A DNA stretch of 27,931 nt from Gryganskiella cystojenkinii (Eukaryota; Mortierellomycota; Mortierellomycetes; Mortierellales; Mortierellaceae): positions 1-27,931 of the forward strand of contig JAAAIG010000508.1 in assembly GCA_015852425.1 (NCBI GenBank). Reading direction: 5' to 3'. The notes below the pieces were generated by a model that was not told the origin of the DNA, did no database searches, and saw nothing but the letters and a program-made list of their open reading frames with translations. Shown here one piece after another: positions 9,599 to 20,305 of this stretch. The number at the start of each line of letters is the position of its first letter. Positions within the stretch are counted from its first letter, which is position 1. Both the position numbers and the translations under genes were made by a program.

Positions 9599-12500
9599 CT
9601 ATGCCGTATTATCAGCAGACGTGCGTTCAGTCTCGGAAACGGGCGGAAGCGAGGGTGCATTTAGATGGGAAATACAGCTTTTGAACACCTCTTGCATCAC
9701 CGCCGACTGCCTTTGATTGCTTGCTGTCAAGCCACTGACCTGAGCTTTGAGCTGCCCAATCTCAATCATCAGCTGTAACATCATCTGGTCACCATAAACC
9801 TTTTGAGGTGCAGCGAGCTGTGGATTCTCAGACACAGATAAGCCTAGCATAGTTTCCTCCGCCGATAGAGTAAAGCGTCTCTCATCAGTATTTTTCTCAG
9901 CCTTTGAGGTACCAGGTCCATTCTCTTGCTCCTGCATGGGTACGGCGGAAGAATTCGGGCTCTCATCTATATCCTGGGATATGGATTTATCCTTATTAGC
10001 TGCCTTTGGAACCTGAGAATCGCTTCCAGGACCTGTAGCGCCTGTTATGGTATCTTGGACATTAGTCAATTCTTCAGGGCGAGTAAGGACCCCTGTAGTC
10101 TGAGCACCGTAAGCGCGTCTGTCTGTCCTAATCCTGGACTTGCGTCCAAGCGAAAGCAGAGTATCCAAATCTGAAGCATCAGAATCATATCCATCATCAG
10201 GACGGCGCTCCAAATGCTGGTTCCTGGGTCCAATCTCTCTCAGGTTATCTTGAATGCGTTCTAGCTGGTCTAGTACTTTAGACATTTGAGAGGACATCTT
10301 CTCGACGGTAGGGATGTCTTCCTTGTTCCTGAACTTGTCCCTGTAATCTTTCACTCGAGAAGCAGGTGCAGTATAGTAAATGAGTCTTGGGAACCAGTCA
10401 TATGTCTGCCGGAATCCTAGCAGAACGGCACGAAGGGAAAAGATCATATTAGTTTTGTCACCCTTTGAATAGTCTCTAGGATTCCTTAAGAGATTACAAA
10501 ACAAGTCCGTCGCAGTGTACCTGGAATGTGGAACGACATATTCTCTGCGTCTTCAACGTATCGAAGACGGTTTTCCAACAGAACAAGACGCCAGCTTTCA
10601 TCACCCTTGCTGAATGCGGTATTGACCAAGGCTACAGGGGAAAGGGAAAAAAATTAGTAAAATAGATTGATATGTGAAGAAGCCAACCATTATCGTTGAA
10701 CATATGAATCGTGTTGCACTCTTACCGATTAAAAAGTTGATCATGAGAATCACTGTGAAGAAAAAATATATCATCATCATGATATGAAACGCCCATTCCT
10801 CACTGCCAAAGACGTCACTGACAGAGTCGTATCTTCCGCCCTATTTCCAAAATACAAAAATGTTGGTCAGTAAGCCCAAAAAAGAATTAAAAAGATGATG
10901 CAAACCATTGCAGAACAAGAGTCCACAGAGCAACTATGTACGTCCGCTCCACACATCTTTTTGCGAGCTGAAGGACTTACGATGAAAAAGTAGGTACTTG
11001 AAACGGCTCCAAAGAAATTTTTCGGAAAGGTGGACGAGAGAGGAGTACATCCATTCACGCCGCAACCAAGCAGTAGGTGCAGGAGAGCCAAGGAGAAGTA
11101 CACAACACCCATTGCGAAGATGATGAAGAACAGTCTAATCTCGCTTATCACCCGTAGGATGATAACAACGAACTTGCACACAGTCCTATTGATGCGGAGC
11201 TCAAAGAACTTTTTCGCAATGAACAAGTTGATACAGGCAGAGATAGCTGATCAGCAAAAACTCATTAGGCGATAGCTTTTTGTAACAGCTCTAGTGTCAT
11301 TTCTCTTCACTTACCAAATGGAAAAATATCAAGATGATAGAGAAACTGATGACACGGGAATGTCCATCGACACTGTTTTTTCGTATGTCCTCCATTTGCA
11401 ATACACTGGCAACTAGAGGCAAAGTATATACCGCCAAATCCAGGACGTTGTAGGGCGAGCTGGAGGTGAGTAAGAAGAGATGTAATTATTAGGAATAATA
11501 AAAATTATAGATCCCACACATCCGTAAACGTATTCTGAGCAAAGCCAACTATACCTGATGTAACGGGGCCAACTCTTGATACATTGGAGAAACTCAAACC
11601 ACAAAAAGATAACAGCCATCAGCGATATGACAATAAAGAGACCGAAGAGATCACTTGGTTGATCATAGTAAACCTGCAAGAATGCAGATACAATGATCAA
11701 CAAATAGTAAACGCACTGAACGGAGAAACGAGCTAGCCAAAGTGTGAATCCCATTGTGTTCCTAGACGTTTTTGATGGAAATGGGAGGTTAGAAGAATTG
11801 CAATATCTTCAAATGTATACAGTGAATTAGCTGGAAGTCCGTGATCCTACCATTTGTATTCCACCAAGGCCTCTACGGCTGGATTGTCAAAATACTCAAG
11901 GTCATAGTCGTAGACATAAATGTACTTGCGCACTCTCCACCAGTTCATCGTCAAGTAGAGAAATGTCTTGAGCCAGCTTGTTTTTTGAGGTATATTAGTA
12001 CCTCTAGGAGATGCAGCTTCACCCTGTTGATTCCAGAGCATGGTAAAGGAGGCTTCGAAAATCTGATGCGTGAATCTGTCATGCAAAGAGCTATGCTTTG
12101 CTGTGGACATCTGAAACTGTAGGATTGGGTCGACATACTCTGTCAGCGGCAGCGGATCCGCGATCGCGCCTACAGAATGAGACAACGGTGCATTCTCTGA
12201 GAAAAATCGACGCAAGCTCGGTGCAAGGATGACCCGGTGGTTGTCAATGATAAGTGTCCTGTTCCTTGTGGGGATGAAAGCAGCTCGACGGTAGATATTA
12301 AGCGCAATATCTGGGCAGAGCTCGATACAATCGTCCATCGATTGAAAGAGTGGCGATAAAAAGTGAATATTTCTCTTCTTCTCCGCCCTTTCGAAGCAAT
12401 AGTTTACCATTATCAAAACTAGATCAATGGCTAGACGGTCCGTTCTCACCTTGGAGAGAAGGATTCCCATAGGATTTGATTCTTTAGAGTAGTCTCTCCT

Positions 12501-15500
12501 AGGAATCCACCGAACGTGCCTTGAGGACGTCATACCGCGGAAAAAGGATGTATAGTTCTTGTGATCCTCCGGCTTCCATTGATGACAGACCGCTCCCATC
12601 AAAGAAATCTCCAATTTGGCTGGATCGGGGTAATTATTAATGTGCCTGCCCAAGTACTTGAAGATGGCCACCTGACCTTTCGTGTCTAGAGCTCTATGGG
12701 TCTCCATTAAGAAGGGGAGTCCTTCGAGGAACCGTGCTGAATGCTCCAGACTGAAGACCTTAGACGGTGCGATCTTAAGCGGTTCTTCCAGAGGGTCACT
12801 GGGATTCATCGTTTTCCTCTGATCCACAAACAGTTACCGCTGATGTTGACAGGTCGTGAAATCTGCGAAGTGTTTGAGATCTCTCTTGTGATCATCAGAA
12901 GTCGATTGTAGTCTCCATAGCGCCAGTAGCTCACATTCCTCATCTGTTGTCTTGGGCAGTTCCCAGATCTGAATATAGAGATCTGTCAACAGAAAAAATT
13001 GGTCTCGTGCCTTGAGGATACCTGCAGCCTTGAATTGCAGATGGAGTTTCGATAAATCGTCATGCTCTGCTGGTGCGATCAAGAGGAGATCTCTTTGTGG
13101 GAGCCCATCGCGTTCAACAGTCAATGCAACCGAGAAGAGGTCAAAGTCGAGCGTGCCTTGAAATCGGATGGTTGGACGAATTTGCACCTTGAATTGCAAT
13201 CCGTTGGACGTCACATGCTCCAAAATGTTCCCCAGAGCGGATGGTGATATTCGGTCATTCAGGCAAATATTGTCGCATTCTTCATCCACTGGTACCGTTG
13301 GTCGGACTAAAACGTCTTTCAGAGCGATGATGACCAATTTTGATCCCAAGCAACAACTCAGAAGTTGGTTTTCACCGGTGGACGTGCGATGGAATGTGTA
13401 GCCCCGGTCGACCGTCATGTGGAAGGGTTGAACCTCGACAAGATTGTGGGCATCTAGAATATATCCATACTGACCGGGCCCAATATCTTTTCGCTGTTGA
13501 GGAGCCTGAAACATCATCAGAGAGTCATCCTGGATGAAATTGATATACCCCTCTAACACCAAGTCAAGCAGAAAACTTTTGCACTCGATACCAGAGTCTG
13601 TCTGGTACGTAGTGATTCCAAATGGATGCGCTAATGCCATAGTCGAGCCGTCCTTAGAAAATTCGATGTCGTAAATGCCGTCGATGCTCTTTGGAAGGTC
13701 AAGGTAGCTGAGAAAAGTTCCAGAGTCGATATCCCAGATGGATAGCGCATTCTTGTGACCCAGCCAAGCAAAATACTTGGAGCGTACACTATTGATCATG
13801 ACGCGATCTTGTCCGGGGCGTCTTTCAATTTTGAACTTAATAGTGTAGATATGCTCCCAGGTGCCAAAGGTGCTGTAGACAATAACCGAGAGACCGTCAC
13901 AGACAATGAATCGCTCGTTTTTTTCGTCCTGCTCGCCTACTGCAGTGTCATGGAATTTTCCATAACCAATAAAGTCAACAAGACCTTCATATCCTATGCC
14001 GCCTCGAATTCTCGTGGAAGGTTCAAGCTGCTGGGTCGTAGAATGATCTGTCGGGTTGATAATGGCGACTGCAACGGAAGCGTTGTTGTTATAGTCGAAT
14101 AAACTGAACGGCAGAGTGCTTTCCGCTACTTGCGTAGAAAACACCGCTATTTGTGATGCTTTCATTGACAAAGAAATGCCAAGATCCTGCATCGTGGAAA
14201 CTCCGAGATTTTCCGAAGCAGCCTTGTCAAGAACCCACGGGATTGTTATTTGGGCGCAAGGCGTCAGATTGGGGCGTGCAAAGGTACATGCCGCGTTTTT
14301 GTGGGGTAGAGTCCAGAGATCGACGTGTGCATGCTTCGCTGTGTATGAGAGCGTAGCGACATGAGAGCCTGAAGCTGCGACGGCATATTGCTGAATCTTG
14401 ACAGGCAACTCTAAGCTGGGCTTTTCCTCGTTCTTATGCCGGACATGAATAGTCTGAAGTGGCTTTCCGGCACCAACAAGAACATGATCTAGAGGGCGAT
14501 GGAGGCATTAAAATGCTGTAAGATACACGCTATTATATTCGTTACATTCGTTTGATTGATCTTGCATACCTTCTCTTCCAAATAAATCAGAATTTGCTTG
14601 CAGCTCGATATAATGCAAGACAAGACTTCCGGGCTTCGAAGATTCCATGGCGAGCGTGAAGAATGCGTCCACAATTGGATTAACTTCCAGTTGCCGATGT
14701 AATCTTAGCAAAGCGAAGTCCTTTTTGGCTAGTTTGCAAGTGTACCCCAGGTGGATATTAGAACTAAGTGCTTTTAATATACCGCACTGCAGCCTGTTTC
14801 TTGGCGAATGGTTTGAGCACTTACTGATAGCCGCAACGTCCTTATTGGACAACACCGTCTCGGACTATAAAGCGATTATAGAACGGGTTAGCCTGAGCTT
14901 GATGCTGAATCTTGCGAGGTATTTCAGTGATGATCTATTTAATTACCTTGAACATGTCGATTGAGAACATGACGTGAAGCGATTTTACGCTCTCAAGGTC
15001 CAGCCCATCGAAGGAGATGCACAGTACGACATCATAAAGCCCGGGAGGTATCATGGCCGTTTCAAGCTGCATCTACATTTTCGCATAGAAGATTGTATAA
15101 TATCGTTATTGACGATAGCTCTTCTATAATGGATAAAAACGTATCGATTATAGTGCAAAGCGTTGTCGACTCTCACCAAGTAGTCATCTTCAATTGTGAC
15201 TGGGACAGCTTGCTTGATCGTTCTAGGGGATATCAAATGCGAAATTCACGTATTAGTATAAAAGACCCCGCTATTGGTTCCGAGCCCGACAACAAATGAT
15301 AGTAGCTTACTCTTCCAGACCGATTTTTCCAAAGAACGCTCCTTTGCTAATTACATTGTACCATCTGCTAGCTGATAAATCGAAAAATTACGGTTAAGTC
15401 ATTGCAGTGTATTGGACAGGAAGATTATTACACTCTTAATTGCACCTCAAATATGCTTCTCACTTACATCGTTTTTGTAGGTCATCAGCAAGCATGATAG

Positions 15501-15642
15501 CTCGCCAGTCGTTCAAATATTTGGTGTCCAAGGCCCTCGCTTTACCCCTGCTTTTGCGAACAGCCTGGCCCATTTTCGGATGATCAAGTTCATTGAACTC
15601 CTCAGCTTCTTTCTCGTATCCAATAAGATGAGGGTACGACAT
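9599..15642 (-). CDS. Beta-propeller-ion channel fusion (TRP-like, Ion_trans), 14 exons
   Basis: I assembled exons by GT-AG sites and frame: 15642-15468, 15371-15311, 15222-15177, 15066-14947, 14864-14825, 14770-14570, 14488-12838, 12798-11851, 11761-11555, 11459-11315, 11208-10981, 10840-10726, 10631-10521 and 10416-9599. All phases join, giving about 1,621 residues. Residues 1-214 are unassigned. Residues 215-765 form a WD/quinoprotein-like propeller (VDLWTLP, LSIWDID, IQIWELP). Residues 766-1080 are a helical linker. S1-S4 lie at about 1085-1198 (S3 begins SPYNVLDLAVYTLP), S5 at 1220-1247, a pore loop with GGRYDSVSD, and S6 at about 1291-1320. The tail has coiled coils near 1390-1411 and 1555-1595. 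The layout is that of fungal TRP-like cation channels gated through a large cytosolic N-terminus. Least certain: the 54-nt and 39-nt introns, the exon-4 acceptor (15066 or 15072) and the start. The 39-nt intron (12799-12837) contains an in-frame TAA. Confidence 0.75.
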
Positions 15643-16217
15643 GGCGTCTCGACTGAGATGGGTAGCTATCAAGACGGGGAAGCAGTGGTGAAATGGAGGG
15701 TGGCTGCCTCCTGAGGGGATCGCAGCTATAGTAAACAGGGAGGAGTAACAAAAGTGAAAAGAGGCATTTTCGTTCTTTTTTGCTCTTTAAAAGAGACCGA
15801 CTGCGTCGTTTCGCAAGCATGCAACACATGATCGATTGTGGCAGGACAGAACCAATAATGTTGGATTCTTAAATAGAACAAGGTCCAATTTCTTTTGACC
15901 GGTACCACTCTCAAACGCCTGGTCTGCACAAGAAATAAGCTTTGGATGCGCCTTCAAATTCGGAAACACCACCTCAGCTGCGGTGTCCGAATGCGAGGTG
16001 ATATTTCGATTGATTGCTGCCCGGGATTCCCTGTTTGTTCGTGTTGGAAGCGAAGCGATCTTTATATACTCTCGGCCACGCTCTGCGCCTTGGAAAGAGA
16101 GCCCACACGTTCGTCGTCACACAAAGAAATTTTCAAGGGACCCGAGGAAAATTTCGAGGGCGCGCAGAAAAAGCGAGAGCTCCTCTGTCCGATATTTGAT
16201 CGGTTGAACGAACATTA
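15643..16217. other. Upstream region of the channel gene, no gene seen
   Basis: This should hold the minus-strand promoter of the channel gene. Its frame stays open for a few dozen codons upstream of the chosen ATG at 15642, so a longer N-terminus cannot be ruled out. Overlapping plus-strand frames at 15895-16218 show no domain and appear to be chance. Confidence 0.35.
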
Positions 16218-16414
16218 GAGACCTCAATTTGGTTTCTCAGGTTCTCTTTTGTTTTACAATTAAGAAGCTCAATTCATTAAGGCGGGCCTGTCAATTGACG
16301 GCGTGTGGGACAAAAGGAATATGCAACAAGCCACAATGCCCAAAAACAGAGCCTAGCCTAAAATCGATTCAGTTGCACACAATATGAGTACCTGAGAAAC
16401 CAAATTTAGGTGTC
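16218..16414. mobile_element. MITE with about 27-bp terminal inverted repeats and TA target duplication
   Basis: The left end reads GAGACCTCAATTTGGTTTCT and the right end, reverse-complemented, reads GACACCTAAATTTGGTTTCT. Both continue CAGGT, so about 25 bp match with three differences. TA dinucleotides flank both sides (16216-16217 and 16415-16416). The 197-bp interior has no coding capacity. TA duplication with such ends is the mark of Tc1/mariner-type non-autonomous elements. No autonomous partner is visible in the window. Confidence 0.75.
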
Positions 16415-16652
16415 TATCATCGGATCGACAGAGACACTGTTATTATCATGCCAGTAGGTCGTCCGTGCCAGATATGGGAGAGGTCCAACCAGAAAAGAGG
16501 GATGTCTGACAGCTTGTAGGACCCACAAAAAAGTGACTGAGAAGGATCGCAGTCAAATAAGTTTATGAACAGTAATATGGCACTTTAGAGGGAAGCACTG
16601 GAACTTTTCTTCATTTTGTTTTGTTATTGCTTTTCTGACTTTTCTATTCTCA

Positions 16653-17138
16653 ATGTACATCCAGTTCCTCAACAGATACTGGCCAAACCCATTTCGATAC
16701 CAGAACCAATTAGGAGAGTGGGTCATCGATTTGGAACTACCCCCGTGTCTGCAAGATCTGTCATGGTCTGGTGTCTCGTTTATGTGTCTGCTGACGATTT
16801 TCGTCCACTTTTTGCTCGCAGACTCGACTACTGTCCAATTCTCACACTTGGATGGACGTGTCTCAATGTATGAAGCACATCAACGACTCGGACAATACGA
16901 TGGCGTTTCCTTGTTCTTGCAAGATCGGTCTGTCGATGATTCCAGGAGAGATTGCATTTTGGAGGCATGGAATTGGCTTGTTGCGAACAATCCATTGTAT
17001 TCCGACTCTCCACTGCATCTTGGTCCTCAAATCGCTCAAAATGGAGAATTCGAGCAAGACCCTAGCCATCCTCAGAGGTCCAGGCAAGATTCTCCAGCTG
17101 AAGTGCTGCAAGCATCTGATCCAGGTTGTGGAACATGA
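16653..17138 (+). pseudogene. Helitron N-terminal-like relic
   Basis: A 161-codon open frame. The block LPPCLQDLSWSGVSFMCLL, followed by a stretch ending in LDGRVS and then ILEAWNWLVANNPLYSD, resembles the region preceding the Rep domain in Helitron proteins (DUF6570-like: an initial 'leading-residue' helix, a G-rich turn, then an 'ALxWLxxNNPLY' helix). The frame is cut at both ends, and after about 17010 the reading shifts, with another frame reading more smoothly. Helitron Rep and helicase relics lie downstream at 19141-20623. I recognise the pattern but cannot confirm the family by search. Confidence 0.35.
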
Positions 17139-17256
17139 TCTCAAGGTGTAGGGCTGCGCGAGGTACATAGAACCAAACCCTGGCTGGGCTGTGCAAGGGC
17201 AATCTCAAGTTGATATTTTATTATGATGGCGCCTGAGAGAAAGAGAAATGTGAATA

Positions 17257-18468
17257 TTGTCATTTTGTACTCATCAAAAACCAAACACATTTGAATCGAC
17301 AGCATCCTCCGCCGCCCGGCTGGCTTTGACGCTCCACTCGTTCTTGGCAACAAAGTTGCCAGATTATATGGTCCCAGCAGCGTTCGTGCAAATGGTTACC
17401 TTGCCTTTGACTCCTAACGGCAAGCTCGACCGAAACGCGTTGCCAGCTACGCAAATTAACGCTTTAGCTATCCAATCATATGAACAGCCCAAAGGCGAGA
17501 TTGAAAACATCCTGTCCAGTATATGAGGAGACCTGCTTGGTGTTGACAAAGTCGGAAGATGCGATGACTTCTTTGCCTTGGGTGGTCAATCGTTGTTAGC
17601 CGTGAGGATGATTGGTCGGATACGATCCATGCTGGGATTTGGCATGTCCCTCCGTACCCTGTTCGAGGCACCCACAATTGCAGAACTGGCGCCTCGACTA
17701 CTGGCATTAGGAACAACTCAGGAAGAGTCATATGAGGTATTACTTCCTATCAAGCCCAAGGGTTCTAGGCCACCATTGTTTTGTATCCATCCCGGAACAG
17801 GACTCAGCTGGTGTTTCACAGGACTATCAACCCGCTTGGACCCGGACCAACCCCTCTATGGTCTGCAGGCACGTGGTTTTATTGGGAATGAAAAAATGGC
17901 ATCAACGCTCGACGAGATGGTGCTTGACTATATCGATCAAGTCCGTCGCATTCAGCCTCATGGACCATATCATCTTCTGGGATATTCGTTTGGAGTGATT
18001 GCACATGCTATGGCCTCATATCTGGAAAAACAAGGCGAATGCGTAGCGCTTGTAGCATTAATGGACACTCGAGCCAACTATCACGGCCAATCACCTGCTC
18101 ACGATGAAGATTTCGAGATACCGAGTTTTGTAGAAATGCTCTTTGGGAACAAGGAACAATATCCCACCGATCTCATCAATCTGTTTTTGGACAAGATGCC
18201 TTTGGTTGCCCTGAACAACTCCCGGGCAGGCCGTTCCCAGGAGCCTCATACCCTCAATAGCCAATTGCTCATCTTTCGGGCGACAGTCCTTCGGAGTGGA
18301 GATAAGGAGCTGTGGTCTCCTAACGAGTGGAAACCATATATTTATGGGGAGATTGAGGTCTGTGACGTTGACTGCGAGCACAGCTATATGGATTTGCCAG
18401 AGTCTACTGCCATTATCGGTCGAGTCCTTAGTCAAAAATTGAACGTACTTCACGGGAAGGAGCAGTAA
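17257..18468 (+). pseudogene. NRPS 3' end: adenylation tail, carrier domain, thioesterase; one nonsense codon
   Basis: The frame opens with the end of an adenylation domain ([10 protein letters not shown], then the A10 motif [10 protein letters not shown]). It goes on to a peptidyl-carrier domain with DDFFALGGQSLLAV (phosphopantetheine serine at 17590-17592) and ends in a type I thioesterase. The thioesterase has GYSFG (17980-17994, Ser 17986-17988), a candidate Asp at 18064-18066 (MDT) and His at 18379-18381 (CEHS), so the triad looks intact. TGA at 17524-17526 sits where carrier domains normally have Trp in the 'xxIW' helix, and the frame is otherwise uninterrupted. Everything upstream (most of the adenylation domain and the condensation domain) is missing, so this is a detached end module and not a working synthetase. 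Separate expression of the thioesterase part is possible but unsupported. Confidence 0.8.
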
Positions 18469-18500
18469 AGATTAGAGTGAAAGGCGAAAGGATAGAGACG

Positions 18501-18506
18501 AATAAA
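18501..18506 (+). terminator. Candidate poly(A) signal after NRPS fragment
   Basis: AATAAA lies 33 nt after the stop codon of the NRPS end piece. This suggests that the fragment carries the original 3' end of the gene with its untranslated flank. Confidence 0.35.
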
Positions 18507-18690
18507 GCTTGATTAGTACCAACTCGCTTGATTCACTCATGGAGAGAAATGAAAATAGCTCAAATAGATTGCTTGAATGTGCGCATGGGTATTGATGTAT
18601 TCAAATCATGCATACCATGACCATCACTTGAATGCTCCAGGATATTGTGGGCTCGAGTAGCTCTACCTTCTGTTTACATTTAGCCATTCA

Positions 18691-18816
18691 CCTCTGAAAG
18701 TCAAAAATCGCATCCTTTTGAATCCAATCGAACACCATAAGGATAAACTTGATGTTGTGGGGCAACGTCGATCCAAACTCAGCCACCGGAACTTGGTGTA
18801 GGTCTTAATTGTGTGC
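18691..18816 (-). pseudogene. Decayed mobile-element ORF, copy 2
   Basis: On the minus strand, KTYTKFRWLSLDRR is followed, after a one-base frame change, by FILMVFDWIQKDAIFDF. These match LKAYARFRLLSVDRR and FMLFDWVQKNAVFGL in the copy at 243-461, with conserved order and spacing. The DNA is also alignable at roughly two thirds identity by eye. Both copies are broken. The family is not identified; a tyrosine-recombinase element is one guess. Confidence 0.4.
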
Positions 18817-19140
18817 TTGGAATATCAGGATTCAGAACCTCCCTCAATGCCAATGTTCTCTTCTAATAATAAGTTGACCTATGGTTTTACAATAATTACG
18901 ATGGTCATCCTGGAAGGTCGCGTCTCTCTCGACCTTCTTAGACTGGGTCGTTGTTGTCCGCGGGATCCACCGTATGGTCGTCAACATTCTCTACATTCTC
19001 CAAACCATTTAACCGTCAGTTTGCTCGGAGTATGCGGTTTATAGTCCTTATGTCTGATTGGACAAACAAGAACACTCTATCACGGTTACCGGTGAAGAAG
19101 TACCAAACCACAGAGAAGCGATAGTCAGAGGACTCGAGTG

Positions 19141-19581
19141 TCAGATGTGCGCGCCCCAAACCTCGTGAAATTTCTTGAAAAACTCAATATAGGTCATGTT
19201 GTCAAAGACTGTCCCATAAGGTCGGACAAGATACTTCATCCAGAGATCTGGCTGCATGATATCGTCTGAATCCTCTGGTAGATCTCTCAGAACGTCAGCT
19301 TTGTTGAGGGTTAACTTTCGATCACAGGGCCAGTGAGTCGGTAGAAACTGGACATCATGGCTCTTGCGCGCAATGTTGTAACTCAACGTGTCCATACAAA
19401 TCTCGCTCAAAGAGGTTCGTCGGTAGTAAAATAGATCGTTGACCTCCTCTTTTATAAGAATTCGACCTTCCATAACTGGGGTAGATTTGCTTATATACTT
19501 GCACACGTATCGAACGGCCCGATCCTTACTAAGAGCGTGGTGTACAACACGTCCATTGCCTAATCTGGTCCACAAAGACAA
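19141..19581 (-). pseudogene. Helitron Rep-domain fragment (second half), inverted
   Basis: A 146-codon minus-strand frame with no proper start. It contains GNGRVVHHALSKDRAVRYVC followed directly by KYISKST, corresponding to the 'xxYVxKYIxK' tyrosine motif of the Helitron Rep (HUH) nuclease region. It continues into the downstream stretch with PYGTVFDNMTYIEFFKKFHE. It is cut at both ends and lies head-to-head with a plus-strand fragment of the preceding part of the same protein (19563-19871). It is a relic with no helicase attached. Confidence 0.6.
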
Positions 19582-19871
19582 CGCAAGAGTTGGTGCAAGC
19601 CGACAACGAGGCGCAAAAGCTGTTTGACGTCATCTTCTGTGCTGACCGTGATCCTGAGGATGTGGAGCTTGCACGTCTCATTCGACAAGTACAAGTTCAT
19701 GATTATTGTGGAATCAGAGAGTCAACCTCATGCCGTTTAGGATATCCGATGGCTATTTCGAATCAGACCGCCTTGGCTGAGGAGCCTGAACAGGTTGTTG
19801 TGAGGCGTGGCCACCAAGACAAGTACATGAATCCTTATAACTCAAATATCCTGAGGATTTTTTTTTTTTGA
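19563..19871 (+). pseudogene. Helitron Rep-domain fragment (first half)
   Basis: The plus-strand frame reads KLFDVIFCADRDPEDVELAR, then a Cys/His-containing segment ending CRLGYPM, then DKYMNPYNSNIL. That order (acidic 'DP.L..L' stretch, 'C..GYP', 'NPYN..LL') is characteristic of Helitron helicase-like proteins just upstream of the HUH catalytic tyrosines. The frame ends in a poly(T) run of about 12 at 19859. The part of the domain expected next is found on the opposite strand at 19141-19581, so the copy is rearranged. Confidence 0.55.
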
Positions 19872-20305
19872 CTTTTTTATTTTAACACCCCCGCCTTTTT
19901 TTGGACTCGTTAATGACAGCAGGCATAATGCATCGGGAGAAGACATCTCCTCTGTCAGATACTCAGAACGTCAATCGCATACAATGCAAGAGTTAAGAGG
20001 GGATATCAAGGCCATATGAATTGCCATTCTAGAAGTTGAGGATAAACTATATTACGAGTGTATGTCCCTGTTGCCCTCTGACGGTTCACTCAGCTTCATA
20101 CACTTTTAGATTGTCGGGATTGGTGCAACGAGAGAGGGAGGCATATAATTGACCAAGGTGGAGAATGACGGATATATGGAATGCGCCTCCAAGGCGAAAC
20201 AGTTTCAAGCTGAGGCTTTGATAATGTCAAGACACAATATGTCGCTGGCGAGGATGCTCTTGAGCAAATATTGGTCTTGCAAAGAAACTGGTCCTCTAGA
20301 AAGAC
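19872..20305. other. Decayed sequence between Helitron fragments
   Basis: No intact frame. A plus-strand stretch near 19989-20080 (MQELRGDIKAI, stop, IAILEVEDKLYYECMSL) might be a worn Pif1 helicase Walker-B region, which would fit its place between the Rep and helicase-end fragments. The similarity is weak. Confidence 0.2.

Larger units (their letters stand above)
18469..19140. other. Flank of the NRPS fragment, contains repeat copy 2
   Basis: Beyond the stop of the NRPS fragment there is an AATAAA at 18501-18506, then AT-rich sequence, the minus-strand repeat relic at 18691-18816, and an overlapping plus-strand frame (18811-19044) with no recognisable domain. No intact gene is present. Confidence 0.4.

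Noticed and set aside
9599..14408. Separate genes at 9599-10504, 11413-11754, 11847-12827 and 12834-14408
   Set aside because: Most of these frames begin with non-ATG codons or inside introns; GT-AG splicing with consistent phase joins them into one channel protein.
14508..14855. Unspliced reading through 14771-14824 in the channel gene
   Set aside because: It stays in frame, so it remains possible, but a GTAAGT donor and a 54-nt AG acceptor give a shorter and smoother join; kept as an uncertainty and not as a separate gene.
15895..16218. Overlapping plus-strand ORFs of 61-107 codons
   Set aside because: Three frames are open at once and none shows a domain; the probable minus-strand channel promoter lies here.
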